Positions 45,197 to 53,102 of a stretch of 64,000 bases of DNA are shown piece by piece. The notes under the pieces are model-generated. The model was given only the letters and a program-made list of their open reading frames with translations. It searched no databases and had not been told where the DNA came from. Within the stretch, counting starts at the first letter, position 1; every line of letters starts with the position of its first letter. Source of the stretch: Hymenobacter actinosclerus (GTDB taxonomy: Bacteria > Bacteroidota > Bacteroidia > Cytophagales > Hymenobacteraceae). The stretch covers positions 937,419 to 1,001,418 of the forward strand of contig NZ_FOHS01000001.1 in assembly GCF_900111515.1 (NCBI RefSeq), in the 5' to 3' direction. A program made the position numbers and the translations under genes.

Positions 45197-46429
45197 TTAC
45201 TCAACCACCATGCGCTGCACGCCGGCCAGTTGGCCGTCAACAAGCAGGCGGAGCAGGTAAATGCCGGCGCGATGGCTGGCGGGGGTCCAGTTGAGCGAGT
45301 GTGCCCCGACCGCCCGGTTGCCCAGGCTATGGCGCTCCACGGTGCGGCCCAGTGCGTCGGTCAGCACCAGCTCGGTGGCACCGGCGCCGGGCAGGCGGAA
45401 GCTAACCTGGGCCCGGTCGGTTACCGGGTTCGGGAACAGGCTGAAGCTGGTGGCAACGGCCGGGTTGCGGGTACCGGTAGCCACCCCAACGGGCTGAATG
45501 GCCAGCGCGATATCCGTTAAAACGGCCTTTGTACCCGTAATTACCCGGCCAATGATCGTACGTGTGCCAGTGGCTAAATCGAAAATCAAAATATGAGTTG
45601 TAAAATTGGCAAAGTCAGGGTCCGAAATACACATATATGCCGTATTCGCGCCGGAAATAGGGTCAGTGTAGATGTCCAGGTCGGCGGACGAGGAAGTGAA
45701 GATGTAAGGGCCTGTCCCGACGGTGCGTAACGTACCGGTGCTTGTAGTAGGCTGGACAGCTATTGTGGTGTATCCAGGGATGGGTTCGTCGAGGTGATAA
45801 AGCCTGACACCAGGGTAGCTCTGGTCGTTGATGTAGGCCGACGAGCCCACAAATGGCTGGTGCCCCGCATTAGGGTCGTCCGCAGCGTAAGCCAACGAAC
45901 TGCCTGCGTCAGTAAGCAGTTTAAGGCCGTTTTCGCTGGAAAAGAAGAGGGCAGTTCCATTACTACCCGTTACCCGAATCATATTGTCCGAAGAAAAATC
46001 GAACCCAATACGGTTACGGTCGGACCCTAAGTCAATTTTTTGTACTGGCCCAACCATCGTGGCGGCAGCCGTGGTGGGGTCGAGGCGGTAGAGTTGAGCC
46101 TCCTGCCGGGTAGCATCATAGCCCAGTGCAAACAGTTGGCCACCCAGCGCTGCTAAAGCCCCTGTTGCGGGGCGCGAGTCGAGCCCTGCCAGAAACTGGC
46201 CGCTGGCAACCCCGGTAACCGGCCGGTTGAACGTGACTTTACTGTAGGCGACTGGGTCCGGCTGGCCCAGTTCGAAGGCTATCAGTACGGTTTTATCGTC
46301 TCCATAATCGGAGCCCAGCCCGTATACTTTTGTCTGGGCCTGAGCGGCCGCGGCTGTCAGGCCCAACACCAGGGCGCCTAATAGCCCGGCCCGGCTTGGT
46401 AGCAATTGTCGAATAAAAGTAGGAAGCAT
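45197..46429 (-). CDS. Secreted protein with one DUF4394 domain and T9SS sorting domain
   Basis: 410 residues, signal peptide about 1-31. One DUF4394 unit (about 35-325) has GLDSRPATGALAALGGQLFALGY (read as two parts), then IGFDFSSDNMIRV and SSAYINDQSYPG. The type A sorting domain (about 335-410) is nearly identical to that of the neighbouring two-domain paralog, including ELVLTDALGRTVER and RAGIYLLRLLVDGQLAGVQR. The N-terminal domains have diverged much more, so the C-terminal region looks recently copied or under gene conversion. The repeat core is slightly AT-richer than the neighbour. Confidence 0.9.
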   Translation of the reverse strand: MLPTFIRQLLPSRAGLLGALVLGLTAAAAQAQTKVYGLGSDYGDDKTVLIAFELGQPDPVAYSKVTFNRPVTGVASGQFLAGLDSRPATGALAALGGQLFALGYDATRQEAQLYRLDPTTAAATMVGPVQKIDLGSDRNRIGFDFSSDNMIRVTGSNGTALFFSSENGLKLLTDAGSSLAYAADDPNAGHQPFVGSSAYINDQSYPGVRLYHLDEPIPGYTTIAVQPTTSTGTLRTVGTGPYIFTSSSADLDIYTDPISGANTAYMCISDPDFANFTTHILIFDLATGTRTIIGRVITGTKAVLTDIALAIQPVGVATGTRNPAVATSFSLFPNPVTDRAQVSFRLPGAGATELVLTDALGRTVERHSLGNRAVGAHSLNWTPASHRAGIYLLRLLVDGQLAGVQRMVVE

Positions 46430-46515
46430 ACACTTGACTAAAAAGGGTGGAAGAAGGAACCGGAGAGCCTGCTGTACCGGCTATAAACAATGGCGTAACT
46501 GACTGGAAATGTACA

Positions 46516-46553
46516 ATTAAAAAAACCGCCTGCCAATTGCTTGACAGGCGGTT
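46516..46553 (-). terminator. Terminator after the GNAT-nitrilase gene
   Basis: AACCGCCTG (46524-46532) and CAGGCGGTT (46545-46553) flank a 12-nt loop, followed on the minus strand by TTTTTTTAAT. Confidence 0.92.
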
Positions 46554-46597
46554 TGCTTCGAAGGTTGCGCGGGCCGAAAAGTAATTCGGCTCCAACG

Positions 46598-48304
46598 TTA
46601 TGCCACCGTAATGGGTGGGTGCAGAGCCGAGGTTTTGGGGGCGCGCTCTTCGCCCTGGCTCAGCAGAGCATCGTCGCGCTCGGTTTTCTTCACCCAGCTC
46701 ACCGAGTACAGGTCCTTGCGCCGGTCGCGCAGGTTGCGCACGGCTCCGCTGGTGTTTAGGTCCTTCAGCAAATCCAGGTTGAGGTCGGCAATGAGCGTCA
46801 TCTCGGTGTTGGGCGTCGCTTCGGCCACAATGGAGTCGTGGGGGAAGGCGAAGTCGGAAGGGCTGAACACGGCGCTTTGCGAGTACTGAATGTCCATGTT
46901 CTCGACGCGGGGCAGGTTGCCCACCGAGCCGGTAATGGCCACGTAGCACTCGTTTTCGATGGCCCGGGCCTGGGCGCACAGCCGCACGCGCTGGTAGGCG
47001 TTCTTGGTGTCGGTCCAGAAGGGTACGAACAGGATTTTCATACCCTCGTCGCTCAGCATGCGGCTCAGCTCGGGGAACTCCACGTCGTAGCAGATGAGGA
47101 TGCCGATTTTGCCGAAGTCGGTGTCGAAGCAGCGCAGCTGGTTGCCGCCGCGCATACCCCAGTAGCTGGCCTCGTCGGGCGTAACGTGCAGCTTGTACTG
47201 CTCGTCCACAGTGCCGTCGCGCCGGCACAGATAGCTCACGTTGTGCAGCTTGCCGTCCTCGTAAAGCGGCATCGAGCCGGCAATGATGTTGATATTGTAG
47301 CTCACGGCCAGTTCCATCATCTTGATTTTGATGGGCTCGGTGAAGGCCGACATCGAGCGGATGGCCACCGAGGGCGACTCCTCGTTGGTGAGAGCCATCA
47401 TGGGCGCGTTGAAGAACTCGGGGAACAGCACACAGTCGGACTTGTAGCCCGACACGGTATCGACGAAGAACTCCATCTGCTGGAAAAAGTCCTCCAGGTC
47501 TTTGGTGGCGCGCATCTGCCACTGCACAATGCCAATGCGCACGTTGGATTTCTGGTTGCCGATGAGCTTGTCGGTTTCCTCCTCGTGGTACACGTTAATC
47601 CACTCCAGCAGCGTGGCGTAGGCCTTGCTCTCGGAGTCATAAGGCAAATAGCCGCGGATGATTTTGCGGACGTAGAAGTCGTTGGCCAGCTGGAAGGTGA
47701 GGATGGGGTCGGTGAGCTCCTTGTTACGCACCATCTCCACGTACTTGGCGGGCGTCATCTCGTTGGCGTAGTTGCTGTAGCCCGGAATCCGGCCGCCAGC
47801 CACCATGGCCCGCAGGTTCAGGTTTTCGCACAGCTCCTTGCGGGCATCGTAGAGGCGGCGGCCCAGGCGCAGGCTGCGGTATTCGGGGTCCACGAATACG
47901 TCCACGCCATACAGTGTGTCGCCGTCGGAGTCGTGGGTTTCGAACTTGCCGTTGCCGGTAATCTTGGCGTAGGTGTGTTTGTCGCCGAACTTGCTGTACT
48001 CCACGATAATGGCCAGGGCAGCGGCTACGATTTTGCCGTTGTCCTCGATGCAGATCTGGCCCTCCGGGAATTTGCGAACCAGGGCATTGTACTCGTCCTG
48101 GGCCCAGGAGCCCTCCATGTTGGAGTACACCTTGTCCATGATGGTTTTCACCTCCTTGAAGTCGGCCCGGCGCAACGTGCGCAGCACCAGTTTGTGGGAA
48201 GGTTCGGGCGTAGGCGTAACCAGTTCGGGATGCGCCGGCATCCCGGGTAAGGTATTCTTTTTGGCGGCTTTACCGCCGGATTTTCCGTGTGAACTCGCGG
48301 GCAT
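46598..48304 (-). CDS. Bifunctional GNAT acetyltransferase / carbon-nitrogen hydrolase
   Basis: 568 residues. The N-terminal GNAT domain (about 40-215) has VDVFVDPEYRSLRLGRRLYD, the acetyl-CoA loop region. The nitrilase-superfamily domain (about 225-530) shows the Glu-Lys-Cys triad in LFPEFF, EQYKLHVTP and ILICYDVEFPE, plus CYVAITGSVGNLP. The fusion is a known architecture; the substrate is unknown, probably an amide made or modified by the GNAT half. A -7 box TACCTTTG lies 33 nt upstream in a bidirectional promoter region shared with the next gene. Confidence 0.93.
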   Translation of the reverse strand: MPASSHGKSGGKAAKKNTLPGMPAHPELVTPTPEPSHKLVLRTLRRADFKEVKTIMDKVYSNMEGSWAQDEYNALVRKFPEGQICIEDNGKIVAAALAIIVEYSKFGDKHTYAKITGNGKFETHDSDGDTLYGVDVFVDPEYRSLRLGRRLYDARKELCENLNLRAMVAGGRIPGYSNYANEMTPAKYVEMVRNKELTDPILTFQLANDFYVRKIIRGYLPYDSESKAYATLLEWINVYHEEETDKLIGNQKSNVRIGIVQWQMRATKDLEDFFQQMEFFVDTVSGYKSDCVLFPEFFNAPMMALTNEESPSVAIRSMSAFTEPIKIKMMELAVSYNINIIAGSMPLYEDGKLHNVSYLCRRDGTVDEQYKLHVTPDEASYWGMRGGNQLRCFDTDFGKIGILICYDVEFPELSRMLSDEGMKILFVPFWTDTKNAYQRVRLCAQARAIENECYVAITGSVGNLPRVENMDIQYSQSAVFSPSDFAFPHDSIVAEATPNTEMTLIADLNLDLLKDLNTSGAVRNLRDRRKDLYSVSWVKKTERDDALLSQGEERAPKTSALHPPITVA

Positions 48305-48336
48305 ATACTCAGTTTAATGATGCAGTAGAAACTATA

Positions 48337-48344
48337 CAAAGGTA
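48337..48344 (-). promoter_or_regulatory. -7 box of the GNAT-nitrilase gene
   Basis: TACCTTTG on the minus strand, 32 nt before the start codon. A plus-strand box (48411-48418) serves the divergent gene, so the 118-bp gap is a bidirectional promoter. Confidence 0.55.
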
Positions 48345-48410
48345 CGGAAGCAGCGGCGAGGGGTTGGCGGGGCCACGAAACCATGGCCCGACTCCCTCCC
48401 TCGCCGTGCG

Positions 48411-48418
48411 TACCTTTG
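48411..48418 (+). promoter_or_regulatory. -7 box giving a probable leaderless mRNA
   Basis: TACCTTTG, then CCCC, then the ATG at 48423. Transcription normally starts a few nucleotides after this box, that is at or next to the start codon. Confidence 0.55.
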
Positions 48419-48422
48419 CCCC

Positions 48423-48896
48423 ATGCCGCTGCCCTCGGAACGCCGTTTGCAAACCCTGGCCGCCGTGCTCGCAGACCCGCAGCGGTTTCCGGCCACGGCC
48501 TGGCTGTGCGCGCCGCCCCAGCTGCTGGGCTGGGCGCCCGAGAGCCCCGCGGCCGTGCTCATCACCGCCGCCCCCGGCCAAGTGGTGCCCTGCCCGCCCG
48601 GCCTGGCGCGCCTGCTGTTCATGGATGAAGTGCAGCTACTCATGGAGCGCCTGACGCGGCAAGTACCGGGCGCCACCGCCGAGCTACGCGTGCAAACCCT
48701 CTACCGCTACAAAACCCAGCACGAGTTTCCCGCCCTCACCAGCCACCCCGACGAGCTGGCCGCCCACCTGGCCGCCGCCGTAAAAGCCGGCTCCCTGCCC
48801 GCTCCCGAAGCCCTGGCCCACTTCCAGAAGTGCTTCTCCCACTTCACCCTCGAAGCCGCCCGCCACATCCTGGCCCAGGCGATGCTAAGAATTTAA
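48423..48896 (+). CDS. Uncharacterised 157-residue cytoplasmic protein
   Basis: 157 residues with no signal or membrane helix. The N-terminal half is Pro/Ala-rich (PATAWLCAPPQLLGWAPESP). The C-terminal half is helical with LYRYKTQHEFPALTSHPDEL and LAHFQKCFSHFTLEAARHIL. No family is recognised. The start is supported by a -7 box four bases upstream. The TAA stop is followed directly by a GCTGTTAGCTG repeat arm. It converges on scoB. Confidence 0.65.
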   Translation: MPLPSERRLQTLAAVLADPQRFPATAWLCAPPQLLGWAPESPAAVLITAAPGQVVPCPPGLARLLFMDEVQLLMERLTRQVPGATAELRVQTLYRYKTQHEFPALTSHPDELAAHLAAAVKAGSLPAPEALAHFQKCFSHFTLEAARHILAQAMLRI

Positions 48897-49023
48897 GCTG
48901 TTAGCTGAAGAAACGTCATTCTGAGTGCAGCGAAGAATCTCGCGTGCTGACGTTAGGTTACCTACAACATCAGCACGCGAGATTCTTCGCTGCACTCAGA
49001 ATGACGTTTCTTCAGCTAACAGC
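48897..49023. repeat. Nested palindrome I1
   Basis: Two 54-bp arms (48897-48950 and 48970-49023) pair perfectly. The outer part is GCTGTTAGCTG / CAGCTAACAGC; the inner part is an AACGTCATTCTGAGTGCAG / GCGAAGAATCTCGC core. It starts at the base after the upstream stop codon. Confidence 0.95.
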
Positions 49024-49055
49024 TAACAGCTAACAGCTAACAGCTAACAGCTAAC
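49014..49055. repeat. Six tandem copies of AGCTAAC
   Basis: Six perfect 7-bp units without interruption, joining palindrome I1 to I2. This is the clearest view of the heptad unit from which other arms are degenerate versions. Copy number may vary between strains. Confidence 0.95.
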
Positions 49056-49214
49056 TGAACTGACAGGCTAATTTGGTGTACAGAACGTCATTCAGAGCGC
49101 AGCGAAGAATCTCGCTCGAACAGACGTTGGACGAATTCAGGCGAGATTCTTCGCTGCGCTCTGAATGACGTTCCGCATACCAATTTATCTTGTCAATTCA
49201 GCTAACAGCTAACA
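49049..49214. repeat. Nested palindrome I2 (157-residue gene-scoB gap)
   Basis: The inner arms GAACGTCATTCAGAGCGCAG... (49083-49115) and its complement (49141-49173) pair perfectly over 33 bp. Outer imperfect pairing continues through CTGAACTGACAGGCTAATTTGG and CCAATTTATCTTGTCAATTCAG into AGCTAAC units that touch the scoB stop codon. Confidence 0.92.
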
Positions 49215-49216
49215 GC

Positions 49217-49873
49217 TCAGATAGCCATTTCCGGCACTCCCCCTTCGGGAACAACCAGCTTGCCGGCGGTGGCGGCCTGGATTTGCTCCACGCTCACGCC
49301 GGGCGCCCGCTCGCGGAGCACGAAGCCCTCGGGCGTCACGTCGAGCACGGCCAGCTCGGTTACGATTTTCTTCACGCAGCGCAGGCCGGTGATGGGCAGC
49401 GTACAGGCGGGCAGTAGCTTGCTGGCGCCATCGCGGGAAGTGTGCTGCATGGCCACGATGATATTCTTGGCCGAAGCCACCAGGTCCATGGCGCCGCCCA
49501 TGCCCTTCACCATCTTGCCCGGAATCTTCCAGTTGGCAATGTCGCCGTTTTCCGACACCTCCATGGCCCCCAGAATGGTCAGGTCCACGTGCTCGCCCCG
49601 GATCATGCCGAACGAGTCGGCCGAGCTGAACAGGCTGGAGCCGGGCAGCGTGGTGACGGTCTGCTTGCCGGCGTTGATGAGGTCGGCATCCACTTCGTCA
49701 TCAGTAGGGAAGGGGCCCATGCCCAGCAGCCCGTTCTCGCTTTGCAGCTCCACGTTGATGCCTTCGGGGATATAGTTGGCCACCAGCGTCGGGATGCCGA
49801 TGCCGAGGTTGACGTACGAGTTGTTTTCTACTTCCTGCGCAATGCGCCGGGCAATACCGTGTTTGTCGAGCAT
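49217..49873 (-). CDS. scoB: 3-oxoacid CoA-transferase subunit B
   Basis: 218 residues, the normal length for subunit B. It has NLGIGIPTLVANYIPEGINV and the catalytic Glu in LQSENGLLGMG. With subunit A it moves CoA from succinyl-CoA to acetoacetate or similar oxoacids, linking ketone-body or branched-chain degradation to the TCA cycle. The scoA gene is 502 nt upstream, separated by a repeat element carrying a four-helix-bundle gene; the pair is normally adjacent. The TGA stop is followed directly by GCTGTTAGCTG repeat units. Confidence 0.95.
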   Translation of the reverse strand: MLDKHGIARRIAQEVENNSYVNLGIGIPTLVANYIPEGINVELQSENGLLGMGPFPTDDEVDADLINAGKQTVTTLPGSSLFSSADSFGMIRGEHVDLTILGAMEVSENGDIANWKIPGKMVKGMGGAMDLVASAKNIIVAMQHTSRDGASKLLPACTLPITGLRCVKKIVTELAVLDVTPEGFVLRERAPGVSVEQIQAATAGKLVVPEGGVPEMAI

Positions 49874-50387
49874 GGGGTAGGGCTTAGGAACTTAGGTCTT
49901 AGGGCTTAGGCCGGCAGACGTTTTTTTAGAGTTACAATGAACTGAGTAAGCATTTTCCGGATTTCCGTGAGCTCCTGCGCAATTGGCCGCCATTCCTGGT
50001 CAGACAGATCTGCAACTCATGCGATAAGAGCAACTGATAATCCAGTTCACTGGCTGAACCAGATGCAATAGTGAGAAAACGAGCCAGCTCCGCGTCGGAA
50101 TTGCGGCCGCAGCCTTCCGCAATATTGGTTGGGATAGAAGCCGCCGCCCGCCGCATCTGGCTAACAAGGCCGAATAATTCTTCCCGAGGGAAGTTCTTTG
50201 TCAGCCCATACAACTGCAGCGTGAGTTGGTGACTGCGTTGCCAGATTTGCAAGGAACGGTAGTCTAGCATGAGGCAGGAGCCATGGCTTAGAGACCAGGG
50301 GTTCAGGTAGTAGGCCTTAGAAGCCAAGGAGGAAAATAGAAGTGCAAAAAAGCCTAATCCCTAAAACCTAAGTCCCTAAGACCTAAC
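49874..50387. mobile_element. Candidate mobile element: heptad inverted repeats enclosing a four-helix-bundle gene
   Basis: The left arm (49874-49912) has GGCTTAGG/AACTTAGG/TCTTAGG units. The right arm (50351-50387) has CCTAATC/CCTAAAA/CCTAAGT/CCCTAAG/ACCTAAC. The arms are inverted copies, matching at about 20 of the inner 22 bases. Between them lies only the four-helix-bundle gene. The element fills the whole gap from the last codons of scoA to the scoB start codon. Mobility is inferred from architecture and from the split operon; no target-site duplication was recognised. Confidence 0.6.
49906..50270 (-). pseudogene. Four-helix-bundle protein (23S rRNA IVP/S23-like), frameshifted
   Basis: From the ATG at 50270 the frame reads MLDYRSLQIWQRSHQLTLQL, then RREAASIP-like RRAAASIPTNIAEGCGRNS and SGSASELDYQLLLSHEL, all hallmarks of the 23S_rRNA_IVP family. 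After SHELQ (about 50010) the frame runs out into QICLTRNGGQLRR and stops at 49932 (112 residues). Restoring one base there gives SDQEWRPIAQELTEIRKML and TQFIVTLKKRLPA, stopping at 49906: a normal 121-residue protein whose stop lies inside the repeat arm. So a single-base deletion or a sequencing error has broken it. Family members were first found in intervening sequences of 23S rRNA and are related to Avd of diversity-generating retroelements. Confidence 0.85.
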
Positions 50388-51071
50388 TGTTCTTTGTTCG
50401 ATGCGCTTCTCGTAGTTCTTGCCTTCGAAAATGCGTTGCACGAAGATGCCGGGGGTGTGGATATGGTTGGGGTCCAGCTCGCCGGCGGGCACCAGCTCCT
50501 CTACTTCGGCCACCGTTATTTTGCCGGCCGTGGCCATCATGGGGTTGAAGTTGCGGGCCGTGCCCTTGAAGATGAGGTTACCGGCGGTGTCGCCGCGCCA
50601 GGCCTTTACAAAGGCGAAATCGGCGTGCAGGGCGTGTTCGAGCAGGTACATCTTGCCGTTGAACTCGCGGCTTTCTTTGCCCTCGCCTACCTCCGTGCCG
50701 TAGCCGGCCGGCGTGTAGAAGGCCGGAATGCCCGCGCCGCCGGCCCGGCACCGCTCGGCCAGCGTGCCCTGCGGAATCAGCTCCACTTCCAGCTCGCCGG
50801 CCAGCAGCTGGCGCTCAAACTCGGCGTTTTCGCCCACGTAGCTGGCAATCATCTTGCGTACCTGCCGGGTCTGGAGCAGCAGCCCGATGCCAAAATCATC
50901 GACGCCGGCGTTGTTGCTGATGCAGGTCAGGTTCTTCGCGCCCCGGCGCAGGATTTCCTGGATGGAGTTCTCGGGAATGCCGCAGAGGCCGAAGCCGCCG
51001 AGCATGAGCGTCATGCCGTCGGTGAGGCCCTCCAGGGCCGCCTGGGGGCCGCTTACTGTTTTGTTGATCAT
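50376..51071 (-). CDS. scoA: 3-oxoacid CoA-transferase subunit A
   Basis: 231 residues from the ATG at 51071 ([20 protein letters not shown]); upstream codons belong to a palindromic repeat. Family motifs are [19 protein letters not shown] and [19 protein letters not shown], then [20 protein letters not shown] and the C-terminal [20 protein letters not shown]. It forms the transferase with ScoB. The final VRS and TAG come from the heptad arm (GTTAGGTCTTAG), so the native C-terminus was altered by the insertion. A weak TACCTTGC box lies 25 nt upstream. Confidence 0.94.
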   Translation of the reverse strand: MINKTVSGPQAALEGLTDGMTLMLGGFGLCGIPENSIQEILRRGAKNLTCISNNAGVDDFGIGLLLQTRQVRKMIASYVGENAEFERQLLAGELEVELIPQGTLAERCRAGGAGIPAFYTPAGYGTEVGEGKESREFNGKMYLLEHALHADFAFVKAWRGDTAGNLIFKGTARNFNPMMATAGKITVAEVEELVPAGELDPNHIHTPGIFVQRIFEGKNYEKRIEQRTVRS

Positions 51072-51104
51072 AGAGGTGGGTGGAATTTGGATTGGCAAGG
51101 TAGC

Positions 51105-51216
51105 ATTTCCCGCAGAGGTGCGCAGAAGGACTCGCGGAGGCCCGCAAAGCTGTTCTGATATCGTTGAACGGCTCTGCGGACCTCCGCGAGTCCTTCTGCG
51201 CACCTCTGCGGGAAAT
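51105..51216. repeat. Long inverted repeat J (ribF-scoA gap)
   Basis: Two 46-bp arms (51105-51150 and 51171-51216) match with two differences. The units are CGCAGAGGTGCGCAGAAGGA / CGCGGAGG. It ends 2 nt before the ribF stop codon. Confidence 0.95.
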
Positions 51217-51218
51217 GA

Positions 51219-52163
51219 TTACAGCGCCGCCCGTGCTGCTTCGGCATCCTGGGCCAGCTGGGCCTTCAGGGCGTCGAGGCCGTCGAATTTCTGCTCGTCG
51301 CGCAGGCGGGCCACGAACTCCACGGTCAGGGGCTGGTCGTACAGGTCGCCTTCGAAGCCGAGTAAATGCGCTTCTACGGTCTGGGCCAGATTGCCGGCCA
51401 CGGTGGGGCGCACGCCGATGTTGAGCATGGCGGGCCAGGTTTCGCCGGCCGCGGTGGTGGCGCGCACGGCGTACACGCCCCGGGCCGGCACCAGTTTCAG
51501 CTTTTCGGGGCACTCGATGTTGGCCGTGGGCCAGCCGATAGTGCGGCCCAACTGCCGGCCCTTTACTACAGTGCCCGTGAAGGGGTAGTCGTAGCCCAGG
51601 TAGCGGTTGGCAGTATCCACGTCGCCGGCCTCCAGGGCCCGGCGGATGCGGGTGCTGCTCACGCCCACCGCGTCCACGTCCTCACGCGGAATCTCCTCCA
51701 CGCTCATGCCGTAGCGGCCCGAATGCGCGCGCAGGTACTCGAAACCGCCCTCGCGGTTGCGCCCAAAACGGTGGTCGTAGCCGATAACAAGCTTGCTGGT
51801 GCCCACCGTATCGAGCAGAATGCGCTGAATAAACTCCTCCGACGACCAGGACGCAAACTCGCGGGTGAACGGGATAATGAGCAGGTAATCGACTCCGAAT
51901 TCGGCCAGCTTGGCGGCCCGCTCGTCGAGGGTATTGAGCAGGTAGAGGTCGAGCGGCTCGGGGTGGGAGGGCGGCGGGGCCAGCACCAAGCGCGGGTGGG
52001 GCCAGTAGGTGATAACCACCGCCGGGCCGCCGCTGGCCCGCGCCACCTCGCTGAGCCGCGCCAGAATCTGCTGGTGGCCCACGTGCACGCCATCAAAGGT
52101 GCCGCTGGTCACCACGGCGTTGCCGAGGTAAGGAAACTGGGCCGGGTCGTGAATTACCTCCAT
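51219..52163 (-). CDS. ribF: Bifunctional riboflavin kinase / FAD synthetase
   Basis: 314 residues. The N-terminal FAD synthetase has GTFDGVHVGHQQIL and VSSTRIRRALEAGDVD. The C-terminal flavokinase has GRTIGWPTANIECPEKLKL, the MLNIGVRPTV strand and the DLYDQPLTVEFVARLRDEQKF end (given in parts). It makes FMN and FAD from riboflavin with ATP. It is the last gene of the ftsX-DUF3098-uppP-truB-ribF group. A lone AATCAGTG-type repeat arm precedes the start codon. Confidence 0.95.
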   Translation of the reverse strand: MEVIHDPAQFPYLGNAVVTSGTFDGVHVGHQQILARLSEVARASGGPAVVITYWPHPRLVLAPPPSHPEPLDLYLLNTLDERAAKLAEFGVDYLLIIPFTREFASWSSEEFIQRILLDTVGTSKLVIGYDHRFGRNREGGFEYLRAHSGRYGMSVEEIPREDVDAVGVSSTRIRRALEAGDVDTANRYLGYDYPFTGTVVKGRQLGRTIGWPTANIECPEKLKLVPARGVYAVRATTAAGETWPAMLNIGVRPTVAGNLAQTVEAHLLGFEGDLYDQPLTVEFVARLRDEQKFDGLDALKAQLAQDAEAARAAL

Positions 52164-52202
52164 TTAATCACTGATTCGCACTGATTTTATTGATTACGCT
52201 GG
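52164..52202. repeat. Lone AATCAGTG-type repeat arm before ribF
   Basis: Read on the minus strand: CGTAATCAATAAAATCAGTG, then CGAATCAGTGATTAAATG with the ribF ATG. The smpB leader (62030-62074) has the same kind of units. No matching left arm is present. Confidence 0.6.
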
Positions 52203-52229
52203 TTCCTGCCAGAGAGGCGAAAGTACCAA

Positions 52230-53102
52230 TTAAGCTTCAGTCGAACCTGGTTCAGCGGCGGGCGGATTGTTCGAATCGGAGCTGGTAGCTGAATCGGTGG
52301 GTGGGGCGGCGTGCGTGTTCTGAAAGTACTCCAGGCCGGTGCGGCGCTCGGGGCGGGGCTGCCGCTCGCGGCGGGGCGGCCTTACTTCGCGGCCCGCCGA
52401 CTGTTCGCCCTCGGGGCGGGGCGGGCGCAGGGCCTCAATCCGGGCCATGGTGAGGGCATCTTCCAGGCGGTACTCGCCGATGCGGGTGCGCACGAGCTTG
52501 GTCAGGTGGGCGCCGCAGTGCAGGGCCGCGCCCAGGTCGCGGGCCAGGCTCCGGATGTAGGTGCCCTTGGAGCAGGCGATGCGGAAATCGATTTCGGGCA
52601 ATTCCACGCGCGTCAGCTCAAACTCGGCAATGGTTACCTGCTTGCTTTTGATAACGGCCTCCTCGCCGCGGCGCGCCACCTCGTAGGCCCGTTCGCCGTT
52701 CACCTTCACGGCCGAATACAGCGGAGGCGTCTGGGTGATTTCGCCCACGAACTGCGCCACGGCGGCCCGGATGTCGGCCTCCGTGAGGTGCTCGTAGGGC
52801 CGCTCGGCATCCACGGGCGTTTCCAGGTCGAAGCTCGGCGTTGTCTGGCCCAGGCGGAACGTGCCGGTGTATTCCTTCTGCTGGGCCTGAATCAGGTCAA
52901 TCTGCTTGGTTTTCTTGCCGGTGCACAGAATCAGCAGGCCGGTGGCCAGCGGGTCGAGGGTGCCGGCGTGGCCGATTTTACGGATGCGCAGCGCGTTTTT
53001 TACCTTGCGCACCACGTCAAACGACGACCAGGTGAGCGGCTTATCCACGAGCAGCACCTCGCCGGTTTCAAAATCAAAATCGGCCAACGTTTTCTCGCTC
53101 AT
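52230..53102 (-). CDS. truB: tRNA pseudouridine(55) synthase
   Basis: 290 residues. The catalytic Asp is D50 in [14 protein letters not shown]. Other TruB blocks are [36 protein letters not shown] and [17 protein letters not shown]. The last 60 residues are a charged, Pro/Arg/Ser-rich extension not needed for the fold, ending in an acidic stretch. It modifies U55 in the T-loop of tRNAs. Its ATG overlaps the uppP stop by 4 nt. Confidence 0.95.
   Translation of the reverse strand: MSEKTLADFDFETGEVLLVDKPLTWSSFDVVRKVKNALRIRKIGHAGTLDPLATGLLILCTGKKTKQIDLIQAQQKEYTGTFRLGQTTPSFDLETPVDAERPYEHLTEADIRAAVAQFVGEITQTPPLYSAVKVNGERAYEVARRGEEAVIKSKQVTIAEFELTRVELPEIDFRIACSKGTYIRSLARDLGAALHCGAHLTKLVRTRIGEYRLEDALTMARIEALRPPRPEGEQSAGREVRPPRRERQPRPERRTGLEYFQNTHAAPPTDSATSSDSNNPPAAEPGSTEA

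Noticed and set aside
46293..47522. Minus-strand frame of 409 codons overlapping the GNAT-nitrilase
   Set aside because: It covers part of the nitrilase in a different frame and crosses the terminator and the next gene's end; not a gene.
49014..49055. Tandem repeats considered as a CRISPR array
   Set aside because: The units are 7 bp, contiguous and without spacers; no cas gene is present.
48897..49214. Palindromes considered as terminal repeats of a classical insertion sequence
   Set aside because: There is no transposase frame inside and no flanking target duplication; the arms meet almost at the centre.
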